Shown: one piece after another, positions 43,017-50,854 of the stretch
Numbering within the stretch: the stretch's first letter is position 1
Layout of the letters: every line of letters starts with the position of its first letter
Assembly (NCBI GenBank): GCA_020832345.1
Contig: JAFIEY010000203.1
Coordinates: 24,248-88,247, forward strand
Direction: 5' to 3'
Length of the DNA stretch: 64,000 nucleotides
From: Cryomorphaceae bacterium
GTDB taxonomy: Bacteria; Bacteroidota; Bacteroidia; Flavobacteriales; Schleiferiaceae
Made by a program: the position numbers and the translations under genes
Notes under the pieces: model-generated
The model's database searches: none
The model's input: the letters and a program-made list of their open reading frames with translations, nothing else
What the model was told of the DNA's origin: nothing

Positions 43017-43430
43017 TTAATCACCGAAATATTCCACGGCGTTATTTTCAGTTTCGTCCAAACGCACACAATGCAATATGGCTTGATGCGTAGCGATTAA
43101 CGGTTGAAGGATTTTCCAAATTTCCATGGCTAAAACCTCGGTGGAGGTGAACTTGCCCCGCATAAAATCTACGTCGGTATTCAGATTTTTGTGGTCGAGT
43201 TTTTCGGTCACATGCATTTGAATGATTTTTTTTAAATCGACTAGATTCATCACAAAGCCGGTATCCGGATTTATCTTTCCTTTTACCGTTACTGTGAGGG
43301 TAAAGTTGTGACCGTGGAAATTTTTGTTGGCACATTTGCCAAAAACTTCGTCGTTTTTTGCCTCGCTCCAATTGGGGTTGTACAATTGGTGGGCAGCACT
43401 AAATCTTTCTTTTCTTTGGATGTAAATCAT
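43017..43430 (-). CDS. 6-pyruvoyl-tetrahydropterin synthase / 6-carboxytetrahydropterin synthase family (QueD-like)
   Basis: 137 residues. FSAAHQLYNPNW gives one zinc His; GKCANKNFHGHNFTLTVTV gives the catalytic Cys and two more zinc His, spaced as in mammalian-type PTPS. The Asp/His pair appears in KLDHKNLNTDV and Glu in RLDETENNAVEY. It acts on dihydroneopterin triphosphate, either toward queuosine (QueD) or a pterin cofactor. No other que gene is nearby, and the neighbour folK is a folate gene, so the pathway is left open. Own promoter at 43451-43480. Confidence 0.9.
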   Translation of the reverse strand: MIYIQRKERFSAAHQLYNPNWSEAKNDEVFGKCANKNFHGHNFTLTVTVKGKINPDTGFVMNLVDLKKIIQMHVTEKLDHKNLNTDVDFMRGKFTSTEVLAMEIWKILQPLIATHQAILHCVRLDETENNAVEYFGD

Positions 43431-43450
43431 ATATGGGCAAAAATTCGCGG

Positions 43451-43480
43451 CAAAGATAAGGCGATTGGGTTAAGAATCAA
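43451..43480 (-). promoter_or_regulatory. Promoter of the QueD-like gene
   Basis: Minus strand TTG (43480-43478), 19-bp spacer, TATCTTTG (43458-43451), 21 bp before the start. It overlaps the 3' end of the deoxynucleoside kinase gene. Confidence 0.6.
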
Positions 43481-44111
43481 TTGCCCTAATTTTTTGAATA
43501 CCGAGGGGAATGGTTTCTTTTAATTGATCAATCAGTGCATCAACTTGATTGGGGTTTTCTATAAAATCTATTTCCCGCCTGTCGATGACGAGCACGGGAA
43601 TAGAAGCTTGCTGGATAAACGTGTGATACGCTTCCTGAAGTGCTGCCAGATATTCGTCGGGTATATTTTGCTCATAAGACCGACCCCTTATTTTGATGTT
43701 TTTTTGGGCCAGGGAAACAGGGATGTCTAAAAATATAAGTAAATCTGGCGCTGGAAGGGATTTGAATAGGGTATCAAAAAATTGTCGGTACAAAGCATAT
43801 TCCTTTTCTCCCAAAGTTCTTCCCGCAAATAATTTGGATTTTAACGGGTGGAAATCCGCCAAAACGGGCGTTCCAAAAAGGTCATTAAAAGCCGTACTTT
43901 CGCTTAATTGTCGATACCGTTCAGCCATAAAAGCCATCTCCAACGGGAATGCAAATCGCTCCCGGTTTTGATAAAAATCCGGAAGAAAGGGGTTGTCGGC
44001 AAAGGCTTCCAATATTTGATGCGCTTCGAGCTTTTCAGCAAGCATTTTGGTAAGTGTGGTTTTTCCGGCGCCTATGTTTCCTTCAATGGCAATATAACGG
44101 TATTTAAGCAT
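43470..44111 (-). CDS. Deoxynucleoside kinase
   Basis: 213 residues from ATG 44111. P-loop IAIEGNIGAGKTTLTKMLAE, ADFHPLKSKLFAG, the LID-type arginines in IKIRGRSYEQNIPDEYL. The dNK/dGK-like fold phosphorylates deoxyadenosine, deoxyguanosine or other deoxynucleosides for salvage; substrate choice cannot be read. It overlaps the end of folK by 8 bp, an arrangement often seen in Bacteroidota. Confidence 0.92.
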   Translation of the reverse strand: MLKYRYIAIEGNIGAGKTTLTKMLAEKLEAHQILEAFADNPFLPDFYQNRERFAFPLEMAFMAERYRQLSESTAFNDLFGTPVLADFHPLKSKLFAGRTLGEKEYALYRQFFDTLFKSLPAPDLLIFLDIPVSLAQKNIKIRGRSYEQNIPDEYLAALQEAYHTFIQQASIPVLVIDRREIDFIENPNQVDALIDQLKETIPLGIQKIRAIDS

Positions 44112-44634
44112 GGCGCAAAAGTACAACGTTTGCCACGTCGGGACAGGCTTCCAGTAATTCCTTCTGGTCTTTTTTATACACAGGGTGCGGAAAATCGGGT
44201 ATGATCTCCGTTAAGGGCAGCAATGTAAATCGGCGTTTCCACAATTGGGGATGGGGTACAGTCAAACCTTCGGCTTCAATTATTCGGTCACCTATATATA
44301 ATATGTCAATATCTAAAGTTCGCGATGAATAACTTCCCTTTTGGTCTCGCGATTTTCTACCGGCTTTTTTTTCTATATTCAACAATACTTTTAGCAGCTC
44401 CTGTGGTGTGCAGCTGATGTTGGTTAAAAGTAAGACCTGATTGTAAAAAGCTTCATTCGCCTCAAAACCCCAGGGCGGGGAAGTGTAAATTCCGGAGGTG
44501 ACGGCATGAATGGAAAAGGTTTTTTCAATTTCCGTTTGGGCAAACTTTAAGCGTGTCTCACGATCGCCGAGGTTTGATCCCGTAAGCAAAACAACCCTTT
44601 CTGAGGGAGAAATGGAAGATTCACCCACGGTCAT
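44104..44634 (-). CDS. folK: 2-amino-4-hydroxy-6-hydroxymethyldihydropteridine diphosphokinase
   Basis: 176 residues. VVLLTGSNLGDRETRLKFAQ (GSNLGDR motif), AFYNQVLLL, and SSRTLDIDILYIGDRI with VPHPQLWKRRFTLLPL, the HPPK signature including the Asp pair binding Mg-ATP. It pyrophosphorylates the pterin for folate synthesis. Overlaps the holin-like membrane gene by 14 bp and the kinase by 8 bp. Confidence 0.95.
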   Translation of the reverse strand: MTVGESSISPSERVVLLTGSNLGDRETRLKFAQTEIEKTFSIHAVTSGIYTSPPWGFEANEAFYNQVLLLTNISCTPQELLKVLLNIEKKAGRKSRDQKGSYSSRTLDIDILYIGDRIIEAEGLTVPHPQLWKRRFTLLPLTEIIPDFPHPVYKKDQKELLEACPDVANVVLLRHA

Positions 44635-45016
44635 CAGGTCTTTTCTTATAACCGCCTATGGTCAACATGGCGCCATTAAAAAGGGAAACCAAAAGTGAAA
44701 ACAATAGCGCACTTCCAAAGCTTTTCACTTCAAAGCTATTGACCAAACCGGCAGCCATTAAAACCACCACAGCATTGATGACAAATAAAAACAATCCAAA
44801 GGTAAAAAGGGTAGCCGGTAGTGTAAATAGGATGAGAATTGGTCGGACAAAAATGTTTAATAGTCCGATGGCTAAGGCAATCCAAATTGCGGTGGTAAAC
44901 TGAGGTACGATTACCCCCGGAAGTAAATACGCCGCAAAAAAAACACTTAACGTAGAAACGATAAGTTTAACGAGGAAAGGAATGCGGTCTTGCTGTGAAT
45001 GATATTCAAATCGCAT
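44621..45016 (-). CDS. Phage holin family 4 / DUF360-like small membrane protein
   Basis: 131 residues with four hydrophobic helices (VKLIVSTLSVFFAAYLLPGV, IWIALAIGLLNIFVRPIL, LFTFGLFLFVINAVVVLMAA, and the last near FGSALLFSLLVSLFNG). The N...RPI and NA..L residues fit the Phage_holin_4_2 family, which in most bacteria is a chromosomal membrane protein of unknown function rather than a phage holin. First gene of the transcript that includes folK. A minus-strand TACCTTTG lies at 45048-45041. Confidence 0.85.
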   Translation of the reverse strand: MRFEYHSQQDRIPFLVKLIVSTLSVFFAAYLLPGVIVPQFTTAIWIALAIGLLNIFVRPILILFTLPATLFTFGLFLFVINAVVVLMAAGLVNSFEVKSFGSALLFSLLVSLFNGAMLTIGGYKKRPDDRG

Positions 45017-45040
45017 AAAACATCTTTAATATATATTGGT

Positions 45041-45048
45041 CAAAGGTA
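45041..45048 (-). promoter_or_regulatory. -7 element for the holin-like/folK/kinase transcript
   Basis: CAAAGGTA on the plus strand (TACCTTTG on the minus) lies 25 bp upstream of the start at 45016, directly after the terminator of the preceding gene. The -33 position overlaps that hairpin. Confidence 0.5.
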
Positions 45049-45050
45049 AC

Positions 45051-45087
45051 AAAAAAAATCACCCCTTTTAAATTAAAGAGGTGATTT
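45051..45087 (-). terminator. Terminator of the T9SS-sorted protein gene
   Basis: AAATCACCTCTTT pairs with AAAGGGGTGATTT on the minus strand and is followed by eight T, 39 bp after the stop at 45126. Confidence 0.88.
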
Positions 45088-45125
45088 GAAGTTCGATTGT
45101 AAAAATTGAAATCGCGAATAATTTC

Positions 45126-45833
45126 TTATTGGATAACTTGAATGCGTTTGGTTCCGATCAATCGGTCATTTGCATAAATGCTGATAAAGTAATATCCTGA
45201 ACGAAGCCCCTGCAAATTGATTTGCTCTCTATTGCCGAAGGATCTGACATTCTTTTGAATCACATTATTTCCAATTACATCATTTACCATTACGGTAATA
45301 TCCGGTTCGTTGATGTTTTGAAGATCAAGCCAAACACTTCCCTTTGCGGGATTTGGATATACATTAAAACCAGATTTCTGCTTTGCCTCATTTACGGAGA
45401 AAGAATTGGTCGTAATATAGGTTACGGTCATTGCGACACTGTCGTCAGGATTGTTTGCATCAAAAAAGATATAGGTAATTTGTCCGGAGCGTGGAGAGCC
45501 GTCCATAGGCGGATATACATGACCGTTGAAGTCGGTAGAGTTGGATTGACCGGCCCCGATAGCGATTGGATCAGGACTCACATCTACAGTAGTTGAAAAA
45601 CACATGCCCCAGCAGATGGCGTTGCTTTGGGTCAAGGTGTTGGAAAGGTCATAACTTCTTTTGACTTTTACATCAATAGATTGACCGGAATTATTTTTTA
45701 TGGTAGCATGGCCATAAATGTCGAAGGATGTAGTTGGGTGACCGTAAATGACGGAATCATAATCTACAATTTCCAAAGATTGGCCAAAGACCAAAAAAGG
45801 AAAAGAAAGGAGTAAAAGTATAGCTTTTTTCAT
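45126..45833 (-). CDS. Secreted protein with T9SS type A C-terminal sorting domain
   Basis: 235 residues. Signal MKKAILLLLSFPFLVFGQ. Middle (~20-145) is a beta-sandwich-like domain with a Cys pair in AICWGMCFSTTVD. The C-terminal ~80 residues form the type A sorting domain: GFNVYPNPAKGSVWLDL, IGNNVIQKNV, LRSGYYFISIYAND and final GTKRIQVIQ. It is exported by Sec, then carried across the outer membrane by the type IX system and anchored or released. Function of the front domain unknown. Confidence 0.88.
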   Translation of the reverse strand: MKKAILLLLSFPFLVFGQSLEIVDYDSVIYGHPTTSFDIYGHATIKNNSGQSIDVKVKRSYDLSNTLTQSNAICWGMCFSTTVDVSPDPIAIGAGQSNSTDFNGHVYPPMDGSPRSGQITYIFFDANNPDDSVAMTVTYITTNSFSVNEAKQKSGFNVYPNPAKGSVWLDLQNINEPDITVMVNDVIGNNVIQKNVRSFGNREQINLQGLRSGYYFISIYANDRLIGTKRIQVIQ

Positions 45834-46033
45834 TGTCTCAATTTTATCGCATTAAAATCAATCGCGAGAGCAGTTGTATTTTTTCAACAAGTTTTTCATC
45901 GCTTTAGTTCACAAAATTACAAAAAGGAGGCCAATTATTGTGTATTGAACTAATTTTTTTAAAAAGGACTGAATCACGTGGTATATTCAATAAATACAAG
46001 TGTTTTAGACATTATAAGGCATTGGGCGAATCC

Positions 46034-46048
46034 TTCCAAATCTTGGAA
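46034..46048. promoter_or_regulatory. Palindrome TTCCAA-N3-TTGGAA
   Basis: Perfect 6-bp arms with a 3-bp spacer, 81 bp upstream of the TATATTTG element. Candidate operator half of a two-site array. Confidence 0.5.
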
Positions 46049-46068
46049 AATCTTCCATTTTGTCATCT

Positions 46069-46084
46069 TTTAACACCTGTTAAA
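46069..46084. promoter_or_regulatory. Palindrome TTTAACA-CC-TGTTAAA
   Basis: Perfect 7-bp arms with a 2-bp spacer, centred about 53 bp upstream of the TATATTTG element, the distance expected for an activator or repressor site. Confidence 0.55.
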
Positions 46085-46128
46085 GTTTTGAATGGGTGCA
46101 ATTCTCACTGTTTTGGGTTTCGTTAATA

Positions 46129-46136
46129 TATATTTG
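46129..46136 (+). promoter_or_regulatory. -7 element for the thioredoxin/DUF6029/Omp28 genes
   Basis: TATATTTG, 104 bp upstream of the start at 46240. No TTG at the ideal -33 distance, so activation may be needed. Confidence 0.5.
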
Positions 46137-46239
46137 CAACCTACATTTGTCGCTTTAAACCAAAGAAAATTTTCGAAAAAATTTTCGGCATCGGGTTTGG
46201 TTATACAATGAACAAAGTAACTTAAAAAATATAATAATC

Positions 46240-46755
46240 ATGCGGACAAGTATTCTAACCTTTATTCTAATTGTCGCCTTTTCCAATGCAAATGCGCAGG
46301 ATGGAAAATTCAGTAAATTGCCCGGTGTAACGGTCAAAGACCTCAAAGGCAACACCATCAATAGTGAAACCTTCAACAACGATGGGAAGCCAATAATAAT
46401 TAGCTTTTGGGCTACCTGGTGTAAACCTTGTATCACGGAACTCAATGCCATTCGCGATATGTATCCGGATTGGGTTGACGATACAGGAGTTAAAGTAATC
46501 GCCATTTCTATTGACGATGCCAGAAATGCTGCAAGGGTTAGACCTTTTGCGCTTGGGCAGGGTTGGGAATTCGAGATATATATCGATGAAAACAGCGACT
46601 TGCGCAGGGCCATGAATGTAAATAATCCTCCCCACACTTTTATTCTTAATGGCGATTTGGAAATTGTTTGGCAGCACAATGGTTATGTTCCCGGAGATGA
46701 GGATGTGCTTATCGAAATAGTGGAACGCTTGGTGCGCGGTGAATCTATAGATTAA
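46240..46755 (+). CDS. Secreted TlpA/ResA-like thioredoxin
   Basis: 171 residues. Signal peptide (ILTFILIVAFSNANAQ), then an AhpC/TSA-like thioredoxin fold: GVTVKDLKGNTINSETFNND, IIISFWATWCKPCITELNAI with the CxxC site WCKPC at ~residue 63-67, VIAISIDDARNA and NPPHTFILNGDLEIVW with the cis-Pro. It would handle thiol-disulfide exchange in the periplasm. It leads two further secreted proteins, the last with its own CPPC motif. Confidence 0.92.
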   Translation: MRTSILTFILIVAFSNANAQDGKFSKLPGVTVKDLKGNTINSETFNNDGKPIIISFWATWCKPCITELNAIRDMYPDWVDDTGVKVIAISIDDARNAARVRPFALGQGWEFEIYIDENSDLRRAMNVNNPPHTFILNGDLEIVWQHNGYVPGDEDVLIEIVERLVRGESID

Positions 46756-46843
46756 GATATATTTTCACTTTTTGTGGATACCTATTTTTGAAAAATTGTA
46801 ATTAGGGTTTGTGAATTCAACATTTTTTTAAACTTGTAGCGTT

Positions 46844-48604
46844 TTGGGAAAAAACTATACGTTTGTCGCCGTGTTATTTTTCAGTTTACATTTTAAAATT
46901 TCTGCCCAAATGCCCCCATTGGGTGGTGGAGATGATTATGAAAAGGCAAAAGGAGAAATTCACGGAAATTTTCAAAGTGATTTTCAGTATTATTTTCGGG
47001 ATGTGGCCATTGACCCAACCGGAGAATTTTTCCCCGAGGAGCGATTTCTCGCTGCGGGTTTTACCAATTTAATTTATACCCAGGGAAATTTTCAGGCCGG
47101 TATTCGCTATGAAAATTATCAAAATAATCTTCTGGGTTTGCCCGAGGGCTTTCGGGGTCAAGGAATTCCGTATCGGTTTGCCCGATTTTCTAAAGACGGT
47201 CTGGATGTAACCGTTGGTAATTTTTACGAGCAATTTGGCAGTGGGATGATTTTTCGGTCTTTTGAAGAACGCGGGTTGGGTCTCGATAATGCCATGGACG
47301 GGGTTCGTCTTAGATACTCACCCTTTAAGGGGTTGTATTTGAAAGGCATGGTAGGAAGACAGCGTTTGTATTTTGAAACCACAGAAGGTATTGTCCGCGG
47401 TGGTGATGCCGAATTGAATTTTAATGAGACTTTTAAAAAGATGCAAAACTCCAAATGGTTGGTAACCACAGGTGCGAGTTTTGTTAGCAAATTTGAACCC
47501 GCCAATGATCCCTTTTTAGAATTACCCCAAAATGTGGGTGCTTATGGAGGCCGACTATTGTTGCAAAATGGTGGATTTGCCCTGAGCTCAGAATACACTT
47601 ATAAAATCAATGATCCTTCTGCCGATAACAATTACATATTTAAGAATGGTGAAGGTTTTTTGACCACCGTTACCTATAGTCGGCCACGGCTTGGCGTTAT
47701 GTTAGCTTTTAAACGATTGGACGACATGAGCTTTCGTTCTCAACGCGATGCCGGACTCATTGATGCACAGATAAATTTCTTGCCACCTACCACCAAATTG
47801 CACACTTACACCTTGCCTGCCCTGTATCCTTATGCTGTGCAACCCACCGGAGAAATCAGTCGGCAGGCTGAAATTACATATACCTTTAAGCGAAAATCCT
47901 TTTTAGGTGGAAAATATGGCACCACGGTAGCTGTAAACTTTAGTGATGCCTATAGTTTGGACAAAGACCTTGAGCCGGAAAGAGAAATCGTATCTGCACA
48001 AAATCCGGACGAAGTAATCGGGACCACAGTGGGAGGCACCCGTGGTTATACCGCAGACTTTTTTCAACCGGGGCCCATCAAGTTTTTTCAGGATTTTAAT
48101 GTAGAAATCCGAAAAACCATTAACCGGAAATGGAAAACCACTTTGAGTTATTTTAACTTTCATTACAATCAGGAAGTTTTGGAGCGCGGTGTTTCAGATC
48201 GACAAATTTTGCTCCGGGAAGGTGGCGCAAACTCACAGGAGCTTATCTATATCCAGGCTTTTGTTGCTGAGGTTTTGTACAAAATTAAACCACGACACAG
48301 TCTGCGTACAGAAATTCAGGGGATGTTTACCGAGCAGGATCGTGGGGATTGGGCGATGTTGTTATTTGAATACAGTGTTTCACCGGGTTGGTTTTTTGCC
48401 GTTCAGAATAGTTTTAATTACGGAAACCCCGACCCGGATGCACGATTACATTACACTTTAGGTAGCGTTGGCTACACGCTCAAAACCACCAGATTTCAAT
48501 TGACTTATGGTCGGCAAATGGAGGGGATATTTTGCGTAGGAGGAATCTGTCGTGTTGTGCCTCCGTCAAATGGTGTTACACTTACGGTTACTTCCAATTT
48601 CTAA
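46844..48604 (+). CDS. DUF6029 outer-membrane protein
   Basis: 586 residues from a TTG at 46844 (no ATG gives the signal peptide, which reads TFVAVLFFSLHFKISAQ). The rest is a large barrel: IYTQGNFQAGIRYENYQ, YRFARFSKDGLDVTVGNFYE, FGSGMIFRSFEERGLGLDNA, VGYTLKTTRFQLTYGRQ, with repeated aromatic strand ends. Bacteroidota proteins of this type are encoded beside Omp28-like and thioredoxin genes, as here, and may present or export them. Function not established. Confidence 0.85.
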   Translation: MGKNYTFVAVLFFSLHFKISAQMPPLGGGDDYEKAKGEIHGNFQSDFQYYFRDVAIDPTGEFFPEERFLAAGFTNLIYTQGNFQAGIRYENYQNNLLGLPEGFRGQGIPYRFARFSKDGLDVTVGNFYEQFGSGMIFRSFEERGLGLDNAMDGVRLRYSPFKGLYLKGMVGRQRLYFETTEGIVRGGDAELNFNETFKKMQNSKWLVTTGASFVSKFEPANDPFLELPQNVGAYGGRLLLQNGGFALSSEYTYKINDPSADNNYIFKNGEGFLTTVTYSRPRLGVMLAFKRLDDMSFRSQRDAGLIDAQINFLPPTTKLHTYTLPALYPYAVQPTGEISRQAEITYTFKRKSFLGGKYGTTVAVNFSDAYSLDKDLEPEREIVSAQNPDEVIGTTVGGTRGYTADFFQPGPIKFFQDFNVEIRKTINRKWKTTLSYFNFHYNQEVLERGVSDRQILLREGGANSQELIYIQAFVAEVLYKIKPRHSLRTEIQGMFTEQDRGDWAMLLFEYSVSPGWFFAVQNSFNYGNPDPDARLHYTLGSVGYTLKTTRFQLTYGRQMEGIFCVGGICRVVPPSNGVTLTVTSNF

Positions 48605-48690
48605 AAAAGTTGCGAATTAGGTAAGGGGTAATTCAATTTTCTGCCATACCTTAGCCTCCTCCAACTATTTATTTTTTAAACTAAAATTCA

Positions 48691-50649
48691 ATGAAAAAAC
48701 TGTACACAATGCTGTTTGCGGGGACGATAGGTTTCTTCGCCCACGGCCAAGCGACAAAACTGGTCTTGATTGAGGCTTTTTCCAATGCTTCTTGCCCCCC
48801 TTGTGCGGCAAACAATCCGCAAATGAACACCCTGCTCGATAACAATACTTCAAAGGCGTTGTCGGTGAAGTTTCAAGCCAATTTCCCGGGCTTTGATCCC
48901 ATGAACCAACAAAATCCGACGGAAAATAATAACCGACGGAATTATTACGGGGTAAATGCTGTCCCCGGTGTTATGGTGGACGGTACTGTTGGCCCTGTCA
49001 ATTCAGCCAGTCTTAGTCAGATGAATATTGATAATGCATACAATCCTGGAACCGATGTAGATATTAGTGTGTCACATACCATTTCCAACAATTTTGGCGA
49101 TATCGATATTTCCGTTTCTGTTAATAATCTCGGATCCGCAGCCATTACAGGTAATTTGGTTTTGCATGTGGCCTTGGTCGAAAAGGAAATTAATTTTCCT
49201 GAACCTCCCGGAACAACTAATGAAAAGGACTTCTATAATGTCATGAGAAAAATGTACCCCAATGAAAATGGGACAGCAATTGTCGGTGGTTTACAACCGG
49301 GTATGCCTCAATCTTTCACATTGAATCACTCCATTCCAAATTATATTTACAATTATGGCGAACTCGCTGTGGTGGTTTGGGTACAGGATGTTTCCACCAA
49401 ACAAGTATATAACGCAGCCTATTCGTCACCCCTTCCCTTGCCCGCAGGTGCTGTGGATGCCGGTGTTGAACTAACTGAAGTCGATGCTGGTCTTTGTGAT
49501 TCTGATTTTGATCCGGAAGTTATTTTGGTAAATAGTGGAACGGAAACCATTACTGAAGCAACGGTTTCCTATAGTTTGAATGGCGGTGCTCCAGTAGATT
49601 TTAGCTTCACGGGTAGTCTGGCGCCCAATGCCAATACGACCATTTCTTTCCCTACAGCAAGTTTAAATTCTGGTACTTCAAATGAAATTGTTTATTCTGT
49701 TTCAAACGTAAACAGTGGTGCGTTTGATTTTAATACCATGAACAATTCCACACCAACACAACAAATTGCTTTGCTCGACCCTACAGCGCTGACTAATAAT
49801 TTTTTAGAAGGATTTGAATCAACCCCAAATTTTGAATTACCCACCAGTATGATTTTTGCCGGTGATATTGCCGGGTTATTTGTTTTGGATCAAAATGCTG
49901 TAACTGGCTTAAATTGGAATCTCGGTGGTTTTGGTGGCTCAGACAAATCACTTATGGTAGATTTCTACACCATGCAAGTAGGAGAGGAGTTTGAGATTAT
50001 TTCGCCTAAAATAGATTTAACTTCCACTCCGGGTCTTTATGTTTCATTTAATTACGCCAATGCGCAATACGAAACCAGCGATGATTATTTGGCATTTGAA
50101 GCTTCCAGAGACTGCGGTGAAACTTGGGAAACGCTTTGGAGTGCAAGTGGTGCTGATTTAGCCACAATGCCACCCTCAAATAATCGGTTCTTCCCTGGCC
50201 AAACGACAACTGCGAATACCCCTTGGAGAAAAGTGCCTCTATATATGAGCACTTACTCCAATGATGATGAAGTTGTTTTCAGGTTTCACGGAATTTCTGA
50301 TTGGGGAAATGCCCTTTGGATTGACGATATTAATATTGGCGGCGCCACGGTTAGTGTTGAGGAGTTTGTAGAGGAAGGCGACATCAATAAAAAAGATGCT
50401 TTCGATGCAAAAATATTCCCTAACCCTGCCAAAGACCGATTTGAGCTTACACTTTCACTTCCCGAGCTACATGATGTTTCGATCGATATCGTCAACCAGC
50501 TTGGTCAAACCGTACGCTCTAGCCAGCTTGGAAACTTACAAGGTAATGTAAGTCGCGAGTTTTCAGTCGATAACTTATCAGCGGGAATGTATCACGTGTT
50601 TATTACTGTGGATGGTGTACGTCATGTAAAAAAACTTACTATTCAGTAG
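48691..50649 (+). CDS. Omp28-related secreted protein with thioredoxin-like CPPC and T9SS sorting domain
   Basis: 652 residues. Signal MLFAGTIGFFAHG; the thioredoxin-like Omp28 domain (~20-250) with EAFSNASCPPCAANNPQM, a CxxC at ~35-38. Then beta-domains (~255-390; EVILVNSGTETITEATVSY is CARDB-like), an ectodomain with EGFESTPNFELPTSMIFAG (~375-555, MAM/LamG-like) and the C-terminal type A sorting domain FDAKIFPNPAKDRFELTL to KKLTIQ. Probably a surface or secreted protein using the CPPC as redox or disulfide site. Third of a three-gene set with 46240 and 46844. Confidence 0.88.
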   Translation: MKKLYTMLFAGTIGFFAHGQATKLVLIEAFSNASCPPCAANNPQMNTLLDNNTSKALSVKFQANFPGFDPMNQQNPTENNNRRNYYGVNAVPGVMVDGTVGPVNSASLSQMNIDNAYNPGTDVDISVSHTISNNFGDIDISVSVNNLGSAAITGNLVLHVALVEKEINFPEPPGTTNEKDFYNVMRKMYPNENGTAIVGGLQPGMPQSFTLNHSIPNYIYNYGELAVVVWVQDVSTKQVYNAAYSSPLPLPAGAVDAGVELTEVDAGLCDSDFDPEVILVNSGTETITEATVSYSLNGGAPVDFSFTGSLAPNANTTISFPTASLNSGTSNEIVYSVSNVNSGAFDFNTMNNSTPTQQIALLDPTALTNNFLEGFESTPNFELPTSMIFAGDIAGLFVLDQNAVTGLNWNLGGFGGSDKSLMVDFYTMQVGEEFEIISPKIDLTSTPGLYVSFNYANAQYETSDDYLAFEASRDCGETWETLWSASGADLATMPPSNNRFFPGQTTTANTPWRKVPLYMSTYSNDDEVVFRFHGISDWGNALWIDDINIGGATVSVEEFVEEGDINKKDAFDAKIFPNPAKDRFELTLSLPELHDVSIDIVNQLGQTVRSSQLGNLQGNVSREFSVDNLSAGMYHVFITVDGVRHVKKLTIQ

Positions 50650-50670
50650 TCCTTGCATAATATTTAATTG

Positions 50671-50702
50671 AAAAGACCTCGGATTTTCCGGGGTCTTTTT
50701 GG
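50671..50702 (+). terminator. Terminator after the Omp28-related gene
   Basis: AAAAGACCTCGG pairs with CCGGGGTCTTTT (one mismatch) around ATTTT, followed by TTTT. It lies 22 bp after the stop at 50649. Confidence 0.88.
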
Positions 50703-50726
50703 TTTATAAAAACATACCGAGCATTG

Positions 50727-50734
50727 TATCTTTG
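50727..50734 (+). promoter_or_regulatory. -7 element for the GNAT-nitrilase gene
   Basis: TATCTTTG lies 121 bp upstream of the start codon (50855), right after the previous terminator. The leader of about 115 nt shows no clear structure. Confidence 0.5.
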
Positions 50735-50854
50735 CCGTATTGAACAGCCGGACCAAAAGTGCGTTAATGTATTATAACCTCCGTCTTTTTAGGATTCTCA
50801 AATTGTATTAATAGTGCCAATGGAATTTTGAATATTTCGGCAAATAAAATCTTT

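Larger units (their letters stand above)
45834..46239. other. 406-bp divergent intergenic region
   Basis: No gene is seen. It contains a possible minus-strand -7 element TAATTTTG (45919-45912) for the T9SS protein, two palindromes (46034-46048 and 46069-46084) and a plus-strand TATATTTG (46129-46136) for the thioredoxin gene. The remaining sequence is AT-rich. Confidence 0.6.

Noticed and set aside
44621..45016. Prophage holin
   Set aside because: The family name is misleading. No lysin, tail or other phage gene is nearby, and the gene is in a folate operon.
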